In this document: one piece after another, positions 25,472-34,011 of the stretch
How the letters are laid out: each line of letters starts with the position of its first letter
Position numbering within the stretch: position 1 is the first letter of the stretch
NCBI GenBank assembly: GCA_030688025.1
Contig: JAUYJL010000010.1
Span: 122,599-186,598 of the forward strand
Source of the DNA: Candidatus Peregrinibacteria bacterium
GTDB lineage: Bacteria > Patescibacteriota > Gracilibacteria > UBA1369 > LOWO2-01-FULL-3
Length of the DNA: 64,000 bases
Direction of reading: 5' to 3'
The notes under the pieces: generated by a model
Database searches by the model: none
The model's input: only the letters and a program-made list of their open reading frames with translations
Told to the model about the DNA's origin: nothing
Program-made: the position numbers and the translations under genes

Positions 25472-26062
25472 ATGTTTACAGGAATAGTACAAAAACAAGG
25501 AAAAATAATCACAATAAAAAAAGAAAGCAAATCTTGGAGATTTGAAGTGGAGGCCGATAAATTTCTAAAAGATGTAAAAAAAGGTGATTCTATTGCCGTA
25601 AACGGAGTTTGCACGACCATAGTGGATTTTGAAAAAAACAAATTTGCATTTGAAGCGATCGAAGAAACTTTAAAAAAAACAAATTTCAAAAAACTCAAAA
25701 AAGGATCACTAGTAAACCTAGAAAAATCGATAAAATGGAATGAGAAAATAGATGGACATTTTGTTCAAGGACATGTAGATGAAACAGGAAAAATTATTTA
25801 CATAAAAAACGACAAAAAAAGAACAAGAATAACAATCTCATTGTCAAAAGAAATGAGGCCGTTTGTGGCTTACAAAGGCTCTATCTCAATAAACGGAATT
25901 TCTCTAACTATATCCGATGTCGAAGACAAAAACTTTAGCGTCGACATCATTCCCCATACATTAAAAAACACGAATTTCTCTCAGCTCAAAAGAAATGATA
26001 TAGTTAACATTGAAGCCGACATGATAGCGAGATATCTTCACAAAATAATAACAACAAAATGA
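25472..26062 (+). CDS. ribE: Riboflavin synthase alpha subunit
   Basis: Dismutates two lumazines to riboflavin. 196 aa made of two similar barrels. It opens with the invariant MFTGIVQKQG, and the first barrel has SIAVNGVCTTIVDFE. The second has GHVDETGKI, GSISINGISLTISDV and IIPHTLKNTNF. The 4-bp overlap with the lumazine synthase gene makes a classic pair. Earlier genes (ribBA, ribD) are not in the window. Confidence 0.96.
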   Translation: MFTGIVQKQGKIITIKKESKSWRFEVEADKFLKDVKKGDSIAVNGVCTTIVDFEKNKFAFEAIEETLKKTNFKKLKKGSLVNLEKSIKWNEKIDGHFVQGHVDETGKIIYIKNDKKRTRITISLSKEMRPFVAYKGSISINGISLTISDVEDKNFSVDIIPHTLKNTNFSQLKRNDIVNIEADMIARYLHKIITTK

Positions 26063-26523
26063 CGAAAAAAGGCCTAAATGAAGAACTAAATATAAACGGA
26101 GAAAAACTGAAAATTGCAATAGTACTCCCCTACTTCAATGAAAAATTAGGCTTAGAAATGCTAGAAAACACAAAAGAAGAATTATTAAAAAATCACGTAG
26201 AAGAAAAAAATATAAAATTATTCAGATGCGCAGGAGCACTCGAGATTCCATTCACATGTAAAAAAATAATAGAAAAATATAAACCAAATGCGATCATTGC
26301 ACTTGGAATAGTCATACGAGGAGAAACATCTCACTTTGATCTAGTAACTCAAACTACACATAGTGCACTTATGGCCTTACAGATGGAAAAAAACACACCA
26401 ATCTCTTTTGGAATTCTTGCATGCGAAAATGAAAAACAAGTAAAAGAAAGAGTTTCAAAAAACAAATTAAATAAAGGAAAAGAATATGCAATAGCGGCAC
26501 TTTTACAAGCAAATTTTAAATAA
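26059..26523 (+). CDS. ribH: 6,7-dimethyl-8-ribityllumazine synthase
   Basis: Condenses the ribityl pyrimidine with dihydroxybutanone phosphate. 154 aa with ALEIPFTCKKII, ALGIVIRGETSHFDLV (active-site His and the phosphate-binding stretch), and PISFGILACENEKQ. The ATG overlaps the ribE stop in ATGA. It is followed 6 bp later by pgk, so the three genes are probably cotranscribed. Confidence 0.96.
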   Translation: MTKKGLNEELNINGEKLKIAIVLPYFNEKLGLEMLENTKEELLKNHVEEKNIKLFRCAGALEIPFTCKKIIEKYKPNAIIALGIVIRGETSHFDLVTQTTHSALMALQMEKNTPISFGILACENEKQVKERVSKNKLNKGKEYAIAALLQANFK

Positions 26524-26529
26524 AAAAAT

Positions 26530-27732
26530 ATGGACATTCGAACATTAAAAGACATAGAAAACTTGGAAGGCAAAAAAGTACTTCTAAGAGTAGATTTCAA
26601 TGTACCAATAAACAAAACCACAGGTGAAATAGAAGACGACACAAGAATAGTCGAGTCATTGCCCACAATAAAATTTTTATCCGAAAAAGGAGCAAAAATT
26701 ATCATAATATCTCACCTCGGAAGACCAGACGGAGAAGTCAAAGATGGCTTAAGACTAACAAAAATCGGAGAACATCTTTCAAAGTTATTAAGCAAACCAA
26801 TAAAAAAATTAGATGAAGTTTTAAGCGAAAATATAAAAGCAGAAACAGGAAAAATGCAAAACGGAGAAATAATACTTCTTGAAAATATGAGATTTAGAAA
26901 AGAGGAAGAAGAATGTGAACCAAATTTCACAAAAGAATTAGCATCATTGGGAGAAATTTTTATAAACGATGCATTCGGCACGGCACATAGACGCCATGCA
27001 TCTACAGCGGGTTTAGCAGATTTCTTACCAGCATACGCAGGACTTTTAATGGAAAAAGAAATAACAGAACTATCAAAAGTTCTAAATGAAACTCCAGCAA
27101 AACCAATCACTATGATTTTTGGAGGAGCAAAAATAGACACAAAAATCGGCATAATACAGCACTTTTTGGACAAAGCTGACTATTTCTTAATCGGTGGCGG
27201 ACTTGCAAACACATTCCTATTCGCAAAAGGTATAAACGTCGGAGATTCACTTTGCGAAAAAGATAAAGTAGATGTCGCAAAACAAATAATCGAAAAATTA
27301 AATTCAAAAGAAGGTGCACTAAATCTACCAACAGATGCCATCGTAGCAAAAGAACTTTCAAACGAAGCACAGGCAGAAGAAGTGGCTATAGAAAGCCTTC
27401 CGGAAGGAATGAAAATATTCGACATCGGCCAAAAAACCGCAGAAAATTTCAGCGAAATAATCAAAAAATCCGGCACCGTAATATGGAACGGACCTGTCGG
27501 AGTTTATGAATTCAAACCCTTCATGAATGGCACAAAGCAGGTAGCAGAGGCCATTGCAGACAGTGAATGCATATCAATCATCGGGGGTGGAGACACAGCC
27601 GACTCTGTCAAAAAACTTGGAATTCCACCAGAAAAATTCACCCACATTTCTACAGGTGGAGGCGCATGCATAGAATTCTTATCCGGAGACAAACTCCCTG
27701 GAATAGAAATCCTCAGAAAAACACAAGCCTAG
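26530..27732 (+). CDS. pgk: Phosphoglycerate kinase
   Basis: Glycolytic ATP-generating step, 1,3-bisphosphoglycerate to 3-phosphoglycerate. 400 aa: VLLRVDFNVPINKTTG, ISHLGRPDG, NDAFGTAHRRHASTAGLAD, GGAKIDTKIGII, WNGPVGVYEF, and the Gly-rich IIGGGDTADSV with THISTGGGACIEFL. The gene is complete and of normal length. It ends 4 bp into the convergent PAP2-like gene. Confidence 0.98.
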   Translation: MDIRTLKDIENLEGKKVLLRVDFNVPINKTTGEIEDDTRIVESLPTIKFLSEKGAKIIIISHLGRPDGEVKDGLRLTKIGEHLSKLLSKPIKKLDEVLSENIKAETGKMQNGEIILLENMRFRKEEEECEPNFTKELASLGEIFINDAFGTAHRRHASTAGLADFLPAYAGLLMEKEITELSKVLNETPAKPITMIFGGAKIDTKIGIIQHFLDKADYFLIGGGLANTFLFAKGINVGDSLCEKDKVDVAKQIIEKLNSKEGALNLPTDAIVAKELSNEAQAEEVAIESLPEGMKIFDIGQKTAENFSEIIKKSGTVIWNGPVGVYEFKPFMNGTKQVAEAIADSECISIIGGGDTADSVKKLGIPPEKFTHISTGGGACIEFLSGDKLPGIEILRKTQA

Positions 27733-28418
27733 ACCTTAATCTCCGCTTTAATCTTCTTCATAGTCTTGATACTGAAAAAATCAGAAATCATATCACTAAA
27801 CACATATACACTATGTGCAATAAAATAAGCCGCAAACACATCTATCGAATAATGAATGTGCATAAAAAGCACAGTAATAGTCATTAAAACCGCCATTACA
27901 AAAAAGAACCATCTAAATTTAGTTCCTTTAAAAATAAGGAATGCAATGAAGGGAACAGCCACATGTCCGGAGAAAAACAAATCATTTCTAAACAAAAATT
28001 TTGAAGCCACCATCGCTCCGGGAATAGATTGATCATAGAAAAATCCAACCGGCGGCCCAACATGCGTAAGCAATATAAAAAATGCCCTAACAACATACAA
28101 AAGACCAAACGTCTTAAAAATAAAAGGCCCCTTAGTCGGCTTAAACAAAAACGAAAAAATAACTATCAAAACAATCGTCAAATACATTCCCCATGCATAA
28201 AAAAATTCAAGATTATAAGTCTCAATTCTATTCAAAATAAAATCTCCAACAGACAGGTAAGCCCCAGCAGAATCATTGTAAACACTGGAAATATTGTTTA
28301 AATAAAGCCCAAAAATAAAAAACAAAACTCCTCCAATTAACGACAAAAAATAATATTTATTGCTCAAAGCATCTCTCCAATTCTCAACGACTTCGATTTT
28401 TAATTTTTTCAAAAACAT
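27729..28418 (-). CDS. PAP2-superfamily membrane phosphatase (sphingomyelin-synthase-like)
   Basis: A 229-aa protein with about six membrane helices. The C2 and C3 catalytic motifs of the PAP2_C group are visible: FFSGHVAVPF (Ser-Gly-His) and MHIHYSIDVFAAYF (His and Asp five residues apart). A lipid phosphatase or head-group transferase activity is expected; the substrate is unknown. It is the last gene of a long minus-strand run after the TraG-like ATPase. Confidence 0.83.
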   Translation of the reverse strand: MFLKKLKIEVVENWRDALSNKYYFLSLIGGVLFFIFGLYLNNISSVYNDSAGAYLSVGDFILNRIETYNLEFFYAWGMYLTIVLIVIFSFLFKPTKGPFIFKTFGLLYVVRAFFILLTHVGPPVGFFYDQSIPGAMVASKFLFRNDLFFSGHVAVPFIAFLIFKGTKFRWFFFVMAVLMTITVLFMHIHYSIDVFAAYFIAHSVYVFSDMISDFFSIKTMKKIKAEIKV

Positions 28419-28422
28419 AACA

Positions 28423-30753
28423 TTAATTTAAACTCCATTTTCTTATTTTTTCCTCTACCTCATCAACTTTCTTCGCATACCTTTCTTTGGAAACTCTCAA
28501 CAATTTTTGGACGCAAACATCGTCAGAGATATTACCAGAAGGCGGTAAAGTAGACAAAGAGAAAGTTTTCGAAGGCATACCTTCAATAAGAAGCTTCATA
28601 TAAGCACTATATTTGCTAAGAGAAGCCAAATCCGCAGGCAAAACCTCTTCCCCAAATTGCTGAGAAATATATTCACCATCCTCATATCCAACCTGAAAAG
28701 ACAGAATACTTCCGACATTGCCAAAAACAGCATCCTTAACTTCGTCAGGCAATTGCGCAATATATTGATTAGCAATTGTAAGATTCAACCTATATTTTCT
28801 AGCTTCTGACAAAATCGTAGCAAAAGAATCTGTCGCAAAATTTTGGAATTCATCGACATATAAATAAAAATCCTTACGATCTTTTTCTTTTAAATCAGCC
28901 CTTCCCATCGCATCGATTTGAAACTTCGTCACAAACATAGACCCCAAAAGCGCCGCGCTATCCTCCCCCACTTTTCCTTTCGAAAGATTTATCAAAACAA
29001 TTTTTCCGTTATCCATCAAAAATCTAAAATCAACAGTACTCTTAACCTGTCCAACAATATTTCGAATAACATTCGTCGAAAGAAACTGCCCAACCTTGTT
29101 CATAATTGGCGAAATAGCCTCTATCCTTAGCCGTTCCTGCATCTTCCCAAATTCATCAGTCCAAAACTTTTTCACGACAGGATCTTTGATTTTTAAAACT
29201 ATTTTTTTTCTAAAATCATCATCAGAAAGCATTCTTGTAATCCCAAGCATAGTCATTCCTTTGGCTTCAAGAAGCGCCAAAACAGTATTCCTCAAAATAT
29301 GCTCAAGCCTCGGTCCCCAACTTTCAGCATATAATTTCTTAAAAATTCCAACGATTCCACTGCACACTACAGCCCTTTTCGAATCATCCCCATCTTCAAA
29401 CATATTAAATCCAACAGCGTAATCTTTATCCGAAGGATCAATCAAAACAACGTCATTCGTACGATTCGCCGGAATTCTTTTCAAGACATTTTCGATAAGG
29501 TCACCATGCGGATCAATAAGCCCAATTCCACGACCCGCAACAATATCAGAAACGACCATGTTTTCCATAAGAACACTCTTCCCCATTCCGGTTTTTCCAA
29601 CAATATACATATGCCTTCTTCGATCCTCAACCTTAATTCCAAAATTCTGAGCCATTCCCCTAAAATTCGTCCTTCCAAGCACAGTAATTCCGCTTAGATC
29701 CGCCAACGGCAAATCCCCCGGCGGTTCAAGGTTTTTACTCGTAACACAATAAATCGTCGGCGTTTTTACAGAAATATTAGGCAAATGAAAAATCGTCGCA
29801 AGTTCTTCATTGTTCAAAGCCATTCCATCGACAACCTCCCTCTTTTCATAAAGCCCACGAGCCTCCTCACCATAAACAAAATTCCCTACCTCAAACCCAT
29901 TCAAATGAGGAAAATTAAATTGCTTAAAAGCCCCAACCAATTCAGTAAGTTTCACCTTGGCCACTTCCTCATTTTTGCGTTTCGGTAAATAAAAAATTCT
30001 AATAGAAACATCGAAAAGCGGACGCACAACCTTATCAATCGCCGCATCAATATTACTTTCCCGATCATGAGATTTCGACGTAAGCTCCTCAAGCGAAGCC
30101 TGCTCCTTTTTCCCAACTTTCGCATTCACAAAGAGTCCATGTAACCAAAACAGGAAATAAAGTGGGAAAAGCACAATTTTAGGCCAAATTTTGCGTGTTA
30201 TAAAAGCCCTCGCATATAAAATCTCCAAAAATTCGATATGTCCGAAAACCCCATTGTCCAAAATCTTCACACATTTCACAAAAATATTCCTCCATTTATC
30301 AGGCAAAGGAGTGGAAACAATCTGAATCCAAACTTGATCATTTATATCCGCCAATTTAACCAAAGAAGAAGTAATCCCGGCAATCGGATCAACAGCGATT
30401 TTGGCTAACCTATCCTCAAATTGAGAATATCTTTTTATCGGATAAACATCGCTATTTTTCATTTTCAATTCAACCATCACTCCGTTCCCCTCATTCTTAC
30501 AATTTTTTGCATAATCTTCTACCACCTCTATCTCCGCATCAGGATATTGCGCATAAATTTGGCTCTCGACCAAATCCACCATTTTCCCAGACAACGTGAC
30601 AAAAAACCTTATACTCCTGCCAATATTCGCTATCTCAAAACTCACAATTTCTTTCGAGAAAGCATGCAAAGTCGCAAAAATCTGTTCCGCGACGATAGGA
30701 CCGGATTCATTATCTTTTGGAACCTTAATTTGTAAAACAACTTTATTCTTCAT
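28423..30753 (-). CDS. Conjugation-type (TraG/VirD4/HerA-like) membrane-linked ATPase
   Basis: 776 aa from the ATG at 30753 (MKNKVVLQIKVPKDNESGP); an upstream extension would run into ruvX. The N-terminal half is alpha/beta with one hydrophobic segment (WPKIVLFPLYFLFWLHGLF, about residue 200). The motor has Walker A VGKTGMGKSVL, LIDPHGDLIENVL, LLNLSKGKVGEDS-type strands, and Walker B FYLYVDEFQNFA with TIANQYIAQLP. Such ATPases are widespread and single-copy in CPR genomes without conjugation operons, so a role in pilus or DNA/protein export is inferred only. No other secretion gene is adjacent. Confidence 0.82.
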   Translation of the reverse strand: MKNKVVLQIKVPKDNESGPIVAEQIFATLHAFSKEIVSFEIANIGRSIRFFVTLSGKMVDLVESQIYAQYPDAEIEVVEDYAKNCKNEGNGVMVELKMKNSDVYPIKRYSQFEDRLAKIAVDPIAGITSSLVKLADINDQVWIQIVSTPLPDKWRNIFVKCVKILDNGVFGHIEFLEILYARAFITRKIWPKIVLFPLYFLFWLHGLFVNAKVGKKEQASLEELTSKSHDRESNIDAAIDKVVRPLFDVSIRIFYLPKRKNEEVAKVKLTELVGAFKQFNFPHLNGFEVGNFVYGEEARGLYEKREVVDGMALNNEELATIFHLPNISVKTPTIYCVTSKNLEPPGDLPLADLSGITVLGRTNFRGMAQNFGIKVEDRRRHMYIVGKTGMGKSVLMENMVVSDIVAGRGIGLIDPHGDLIENVLKRIPANRTNDVVLIDPSDKDYAVGFNMFEDGDDSKRAVVCSGIVGIFKKLYAESWGPRLEHILRNTVLALLEAKGMTMLGITRMLSDDDFRKKIVLKIKDPVVKKFWTDEFGKMQERLRIEAISPIMNKVGQFLSTNVIRNIVGQVKSTVDFRFLMDNGKIVLINLSKGKVGEDSAALLGSMFVTKFQIDAMGRADLKEKDRKDFYLYVDEFQNFATDSFATILSEARKYRLNLTIANQYIAQLPDEVKDAVFGNVGSILSFQVGYEDGEYISQQFGEEVLPADLASLSKYSAYMKLLIEGMPSKTFSLSTLPPSGNISDDVCVQKLLRVSKERYAKKVDEVEEKIRKWSLN

Positions 30754-30757
30754 ACAT

Positions 30758-31186
30758 TTACATCCTATCAAAATACCGTTGAAGAGTAACCTGCGCCGCA
30801 TAAGCATCATCCGCAGTCCCACGATGAACAATCCCCTTTTCCCTCAAGTCCTTAAAAACATCCTGAGCTTCAAAAGAACTAAGCCTCTCGTCAAACAAAA
30901 CTATCTCAACTTCCTTCGGCAAAACATTACGAAGAGCTTTCTCAAATTTCTCAACTTCCCTCATCATAAAATTAACATTCCCCTCCTCCATATTCATAGG
31001 ATATCCAAGCACAACAACATCAGAACCATACTCAGAAACAATCTCAGAAACCTGCCTGGCCGCTTTCTCAAGCCCTTTATTCTCAAAAACTTCCTTCGCA
31101 AAAGCCATCTTCATCTCTAAACTACCGGTAGCAACACCGATTCGTTTTTTACCATAATCTATACATACAGCCTTCCCATCAGACAT
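30758..31186 (-). CDS. ruvX: YqgF/RuvX family RNase H-fold nuclease
   Basis: Holliday junction resolvase-like protein, also linked to pre-16S rRNA 5' end maturation. 142 aa: AVCIDYGKKRIGVATG (first catalytic Asp), VVLGYPMNMEEGN, VLFDERLSSFEA (Glu) and DDAYAAQVTLQRYF (final Asp). The gene is complete. It lies 13 bp after rplI and 4 bp before the ATPase. Confidence 0.95.
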   Translation of the reverse strand: MSDGKAVCIDYGKKRIGVATGSLEMKMAFAKEVFENKGLEKAARQVSEIVSEYGSDVVVLGYPMNMEEGNVNFMMREVEKFEKALRNVLPKEVEIVLFDERLSSFEAQDVFKDLREKGIVHRGTADDAYAAQVTLQRYFDRM

Positions 31187-31199
31187 AAGGAAGATTTAT

Positions 31200-31646
31200 T
31201 TATTTCTTCTCCTCAACAATTACCTTGATAGTTCCCTCAGCCCCTTCAGCAATATGGACAAGAACATCATGTTCTCCCACTTCCTTGATCGGTTCTGATT
31301 TAATATATGAAGGTTCAAGTTTTACGTTTGTTTTAGCCAAAACAGCATCCACAATCTCATCAACTGAAAGACCTCCGTAAAGTTTTCCTTTTGAAGTGAT
31401 TTTCTTGGAAATTGTAACAACAAGTCCCTTAAGTTTTTTGATAACTTCTTTAGCATTTTCGACAAGCTGTTCTTTCTTGATCACAAGCTTAGCTTTTCGA
31501 GACTCTTGGACCTTAAGAACGCTTGCATCAGCCATAATAGCCAATCCCTCAGGAAGTAGAAAATTCGTGAAATATCCTGTTTTGACAATCACAATATCCC
31601 CCCTGTATCCTAATTTTTTAACATCTTTATTTAATAGAACTTTCAT
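31200..31646 (-). CDS. rplI: Ribosomal protein bL9
   Basis: 148 aa, normal length. The N-domain reads KVLLNKDVKKLGYRGDIVIV with GYFTNFLLPEGLA, then the long connecting helix, then a C-domain with GKLYGGLSVDEIVDAVL. bL9 is absent from several CPR lineages, so its presence is a taxonomic clue. No Shine-Dalgarno precedes the ATG. Confidence 0.97.
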   Translation of the reverse strand: MKVLLNKDVKKLGYRGDIVIVKTGYFTNFLLPEGLAIMADASVLKVQESRKAKLVIKKEQLVENAKEVIKKLKGLVVTISKKITSKGKLYGGLSVDEIVDAVLAKTNVKLEPSYIKSEPIKEVGEHDVLVHIAEGAEGTIKVIVEEKK

Positions 31647-31712
31647 TGTTTTTTTGATTAAAGGCCATATATAAATACCTAATAATTGACATAAAGTAAA
31701 GAGAAATTTGCC

Positions 31713-33398
31713 TTATCTCTCAAATTTCCACTCCCCTATATTGAAAAACCTATCTGAAGCGAATGTAGCGCCATCCATCAAAATACCGGAAACTTTGCTA
31801 TCCGTAGCATAATAATAGACAGGCCTATAAAGGAAAACCGCAGGAACCTCGTCCCTTATAAAAGTGGCAATCTGACCAACTTCCTTATTCCTTTTTTCCT
31901 GATTAAATACAGATCTAACATCTTCAATCAAGCTATCAACCGCAAAACTCTTGTAATCCGAGAAATTCTGCCCCGTCGCATTTGCCTGAGAAGAATGCCA
32001 AAAAGAGTAAGTGTCCAAATTATATCCCAAACTTTGTCCGACAAGCAGAATGTCATATTTGCGCGTCATTATGCGAGTTTTGAAATCATCTTGAGACAAA
32101 AACTCAACATCTATTCCAACACCAACTTCTTCCCAAGAATCCTTCAAAAATGCAACAGTAGCCTTAATCTCATCATATTGAGGAGTTCCCTCATCATAAA
32201 GCCTTGAAATCAAGTTCAACTTCAAAGGGTTCCCATCTTTTCCATATCTCATATCTTCCAATTTTTCTCGCGAAAAAGTATATCCGGCATCTTTCAAAGC
32301 CCCTTCGGCCTCCGTTTTATCAGATTTATATCCCCACGCAGTCTGATCAAGCTCCATCATCGGCGTATCCACGCGAACTTTGTCCTTCAAAACACCACCC
32401 TCACCCACCAACTTATCCTTATTGATCGCTTTCTGAAGCCCAATCCTAAGTTTTTTATTATCTTTGATGGGATCTTTGCTCAAATTGAAAAACACAGCCG
32501 TATACTGAGGAAGTTCATAAGACAAAAGCTTAAATCTCAAATTTTCCTTAAACGCATCAGCAACTCCACCGGTCACACGAGGAGAAGCATTATAAGAGCT
32601 CATATTTTCCATCAATAAATCCGCAGTGGGATAAGCGATAATCCTCAAATTCGTAATTTCCGAGATCGGATTGTAATAATAAGGACTTATAGTAAGCGTA
32701 ATTTGCGTTCTTCCATCGGGGAAAGATTCGACAGGACTTGTAACCATATAAGGTCCAGTCCCAACAGGAAGCTTATTAAATGGATGCTGAAGCAAATCGT
32801 AAGACTTTACTCCATTAAGCAAATGCTTCGGCAAAATTCCGGTCGTAAGATTCGTCGTAAAGAAAATATTTGGCTTAAGAAGTTTGAATTTTATAGTACT
32901 CTCATCCACTTTTTCCACAGTCACTCCGTCAAAATTCGCCTTCAAAATCTCATTCGGAAAATCCTTATCCATCACAATATCATGATATGTAAAATAGACA
33001 TCATCTACAGAAAAAGCCTTTCCATCATGCCATTTTACGCCGGTTTTAATTTTGAAAGTATATTCGGTTTTATTTTCATTTAAAGTCATTGTTCCAATAT
33101 CATCCACAACAGCTTTTTTCGAAGGATCATATTTCATCAATCCGGAAAAAACCAAACTCGAAACATCTCTATCCGCATCATTGTAATCCACAAAAAGCGG
33201 ATTTATATTTTGAATCCCATTTTTTGAAACAATTCCCTCAGCATAAGTATCCGAAGCTCCAAAACTGAAAAATCCATAAGGAAAAACCATCATTTTCAAA
33301 ATCATCAACAAAAAAGCAAGCACACAAAGCACTGAAATTATCTTATCACCATAGGCATAAGACTGAAAAACCTTAATAATCCACTTCAGAAGCTTCAT
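31713..33398 (-). CDS. ABC transporter substrate-binding protein, family 5 (OppA/DppA-like)
   Basis: 561 aa, membrane-tethered by an N-terminal helix (about residues 22-40, VLCVLAFLLMILKMMVFPYG) with no lipobox Cys seen. The family 5 fold shows GLMKYDPSKKAVVDDI, FKIKTGVKWHDGKAFSVDDV, and KLLKPNIFFTT. It probably binds peptides or nickel-like ligands outside the membrane. No permease or ATPase gene is nearby, so its partner is elsewhere or it has another role. It is 11 bp behind secG. Confidence 0.9.
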   Translation of the reverse strand: MKLLKWIIKVFQSYAYGDKIISVLCVLAFLLMILKMMVFPYGFFSFGASDTYAEGIVSKNGIQNINPLFVDYNDADRDVSSLVFSGLMKYDPSKKAVVDDIGTMTLNENKTEYTFKIKTGVKWHDGKAFSVDDVYFTYHDIVMDKDFPNEILKANFDGVTVEKVDESTIKFKLLKPNIFFTTNLTTGILPKHLLNGVKSYDLLQHPFNKLPVGTGPYMVTSPVESFPDGRTQITLTISPYYYNPISEITNLRIIAYPTADLLMENMSSYNASPRVTGGVADAFKENLRFKLLSYELPQYTAVFFNLSKDPIKDNKKLRIGLQKAINKDKLVGEGGVLKDKVRVDTPMMELDQTAWGYKSDKTEAEGALKDAGYTFSREKLEDMRYGKDGNPLKLNLISRLYDEGTPQYDEIKATVAFLKDSWEEVGVGIDVEFLSQDDFKTRIMTRKYDILLVGQSLGYNLDTYSFWHSSQANATGQNFSDYKSFAVDSLIEDVRSVFNQEKRNKEVGQIATFIRDEVPAVFLYRPVYYYATDSKVSGILMDGATFASDRFFNIGEWKFER

Positions 33399-33408
33399 TT
33401 AAGATTGC

Positions 33409-33627
33409 TTAAACAAAAAATAAGTAAGCGATTGAGTTAGCGACAAAAAGAACGCCAAGAACGATAGTAGCATGGAAAAGCACTTTCTCCGCTCCTCTTT
33501 TGCTGGTATAAAAAGTTCCACTTCCTCCAAATGTTGAAGAAAGTCCTGTTCCCCTTTGTTGTGTCAAAATAGCCACTGAAAGAAGGATTGAAACCACAAT
33601 CTGAACCGTTGTTAATATAGTTTGCAT
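33409..33627 (-). CDS. secG: Preprotein translocase subunit SecG
   Basis: 72 aa with two membrane helices (about 5-24 and 50-70) flanking LTQQRGTGLSSTFGGSGTFY, the conserved SecG loop. It is a non-essential stimulating partner of SecYE. It lies between the holin-like gene and the substrate-binding protein in one minus-strand run. Confidence 0.93.
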   Translation of the reverse strand: MQTILTTVQIVVSILLSVAILTQQRGTGLSSTFGGSGTFYTSKRGAEKVLFHATIVLGVLFVANSIAYLFFV

Positions 33628-33641
33628 ATTATTGTTTTAAG

Positions 33642-34007
33642 TTAATTTAGATTAATAAGCCAATTTACAATTCCAAATACTATAGCACCTATAACATAGC
33701 TGCCAAGATTTGGAAAGGTAATTGATACCCCTGAAAAATGTAAATAATTGATAATATAGGTCAGTGACCACAAAAGAATCCCGTTGACAATCATAAAGAA
33801 AAGTCCTCCACTGACAATCAAAATCGGTAGAATCGCCAATTTCAAAATAGGTTTCAAAACAAAATTAAGGATACCGATAACAGCTCCCCCAAGTATAAAA
33901 AACTTAATTCCTCCTGTATAAGTAACTCCATCCACGAATTTAGTTATCACATAGAGAGTGATACTATTTAAAAGAATACTGATAATTGGAGAAAATATAA
34001 ATCCCAT
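33642..34007 (-). CDS. Phage-holin-4-like (YvlD family) membrane protein
   Basis: 121 aa with four membrane helices. SITLYVITKFVDGVTYTGG, GILNFVLKPILKLAILPI, and GGLFFMIVNGILLW match the Phage_holin_4_2/YvlD family, which in most bacteria is chromosomal and not phage. Function is unknown. It follows ileS by 4 bp. Confidence 0.85.
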   Translation of the reverse strand: MGFIFSPIISILLNSITLYVITKFVDGVTYTGGIKFFILGGAVIGILNFVLKPILKLAILPILIVSGGLFFMIVNGILLWSLTYIINYLHFSGVSITFPNLGSYVIGAIVFGIVNWLINLN

Positions 34008-34011
34008 AGTT

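Noticed and set aside
30754..30831. N-terminal extension of the conjugation-type ATPase
   Set aside because: It overlaps ruvX and is not like the family; ATG 30753 fits better.
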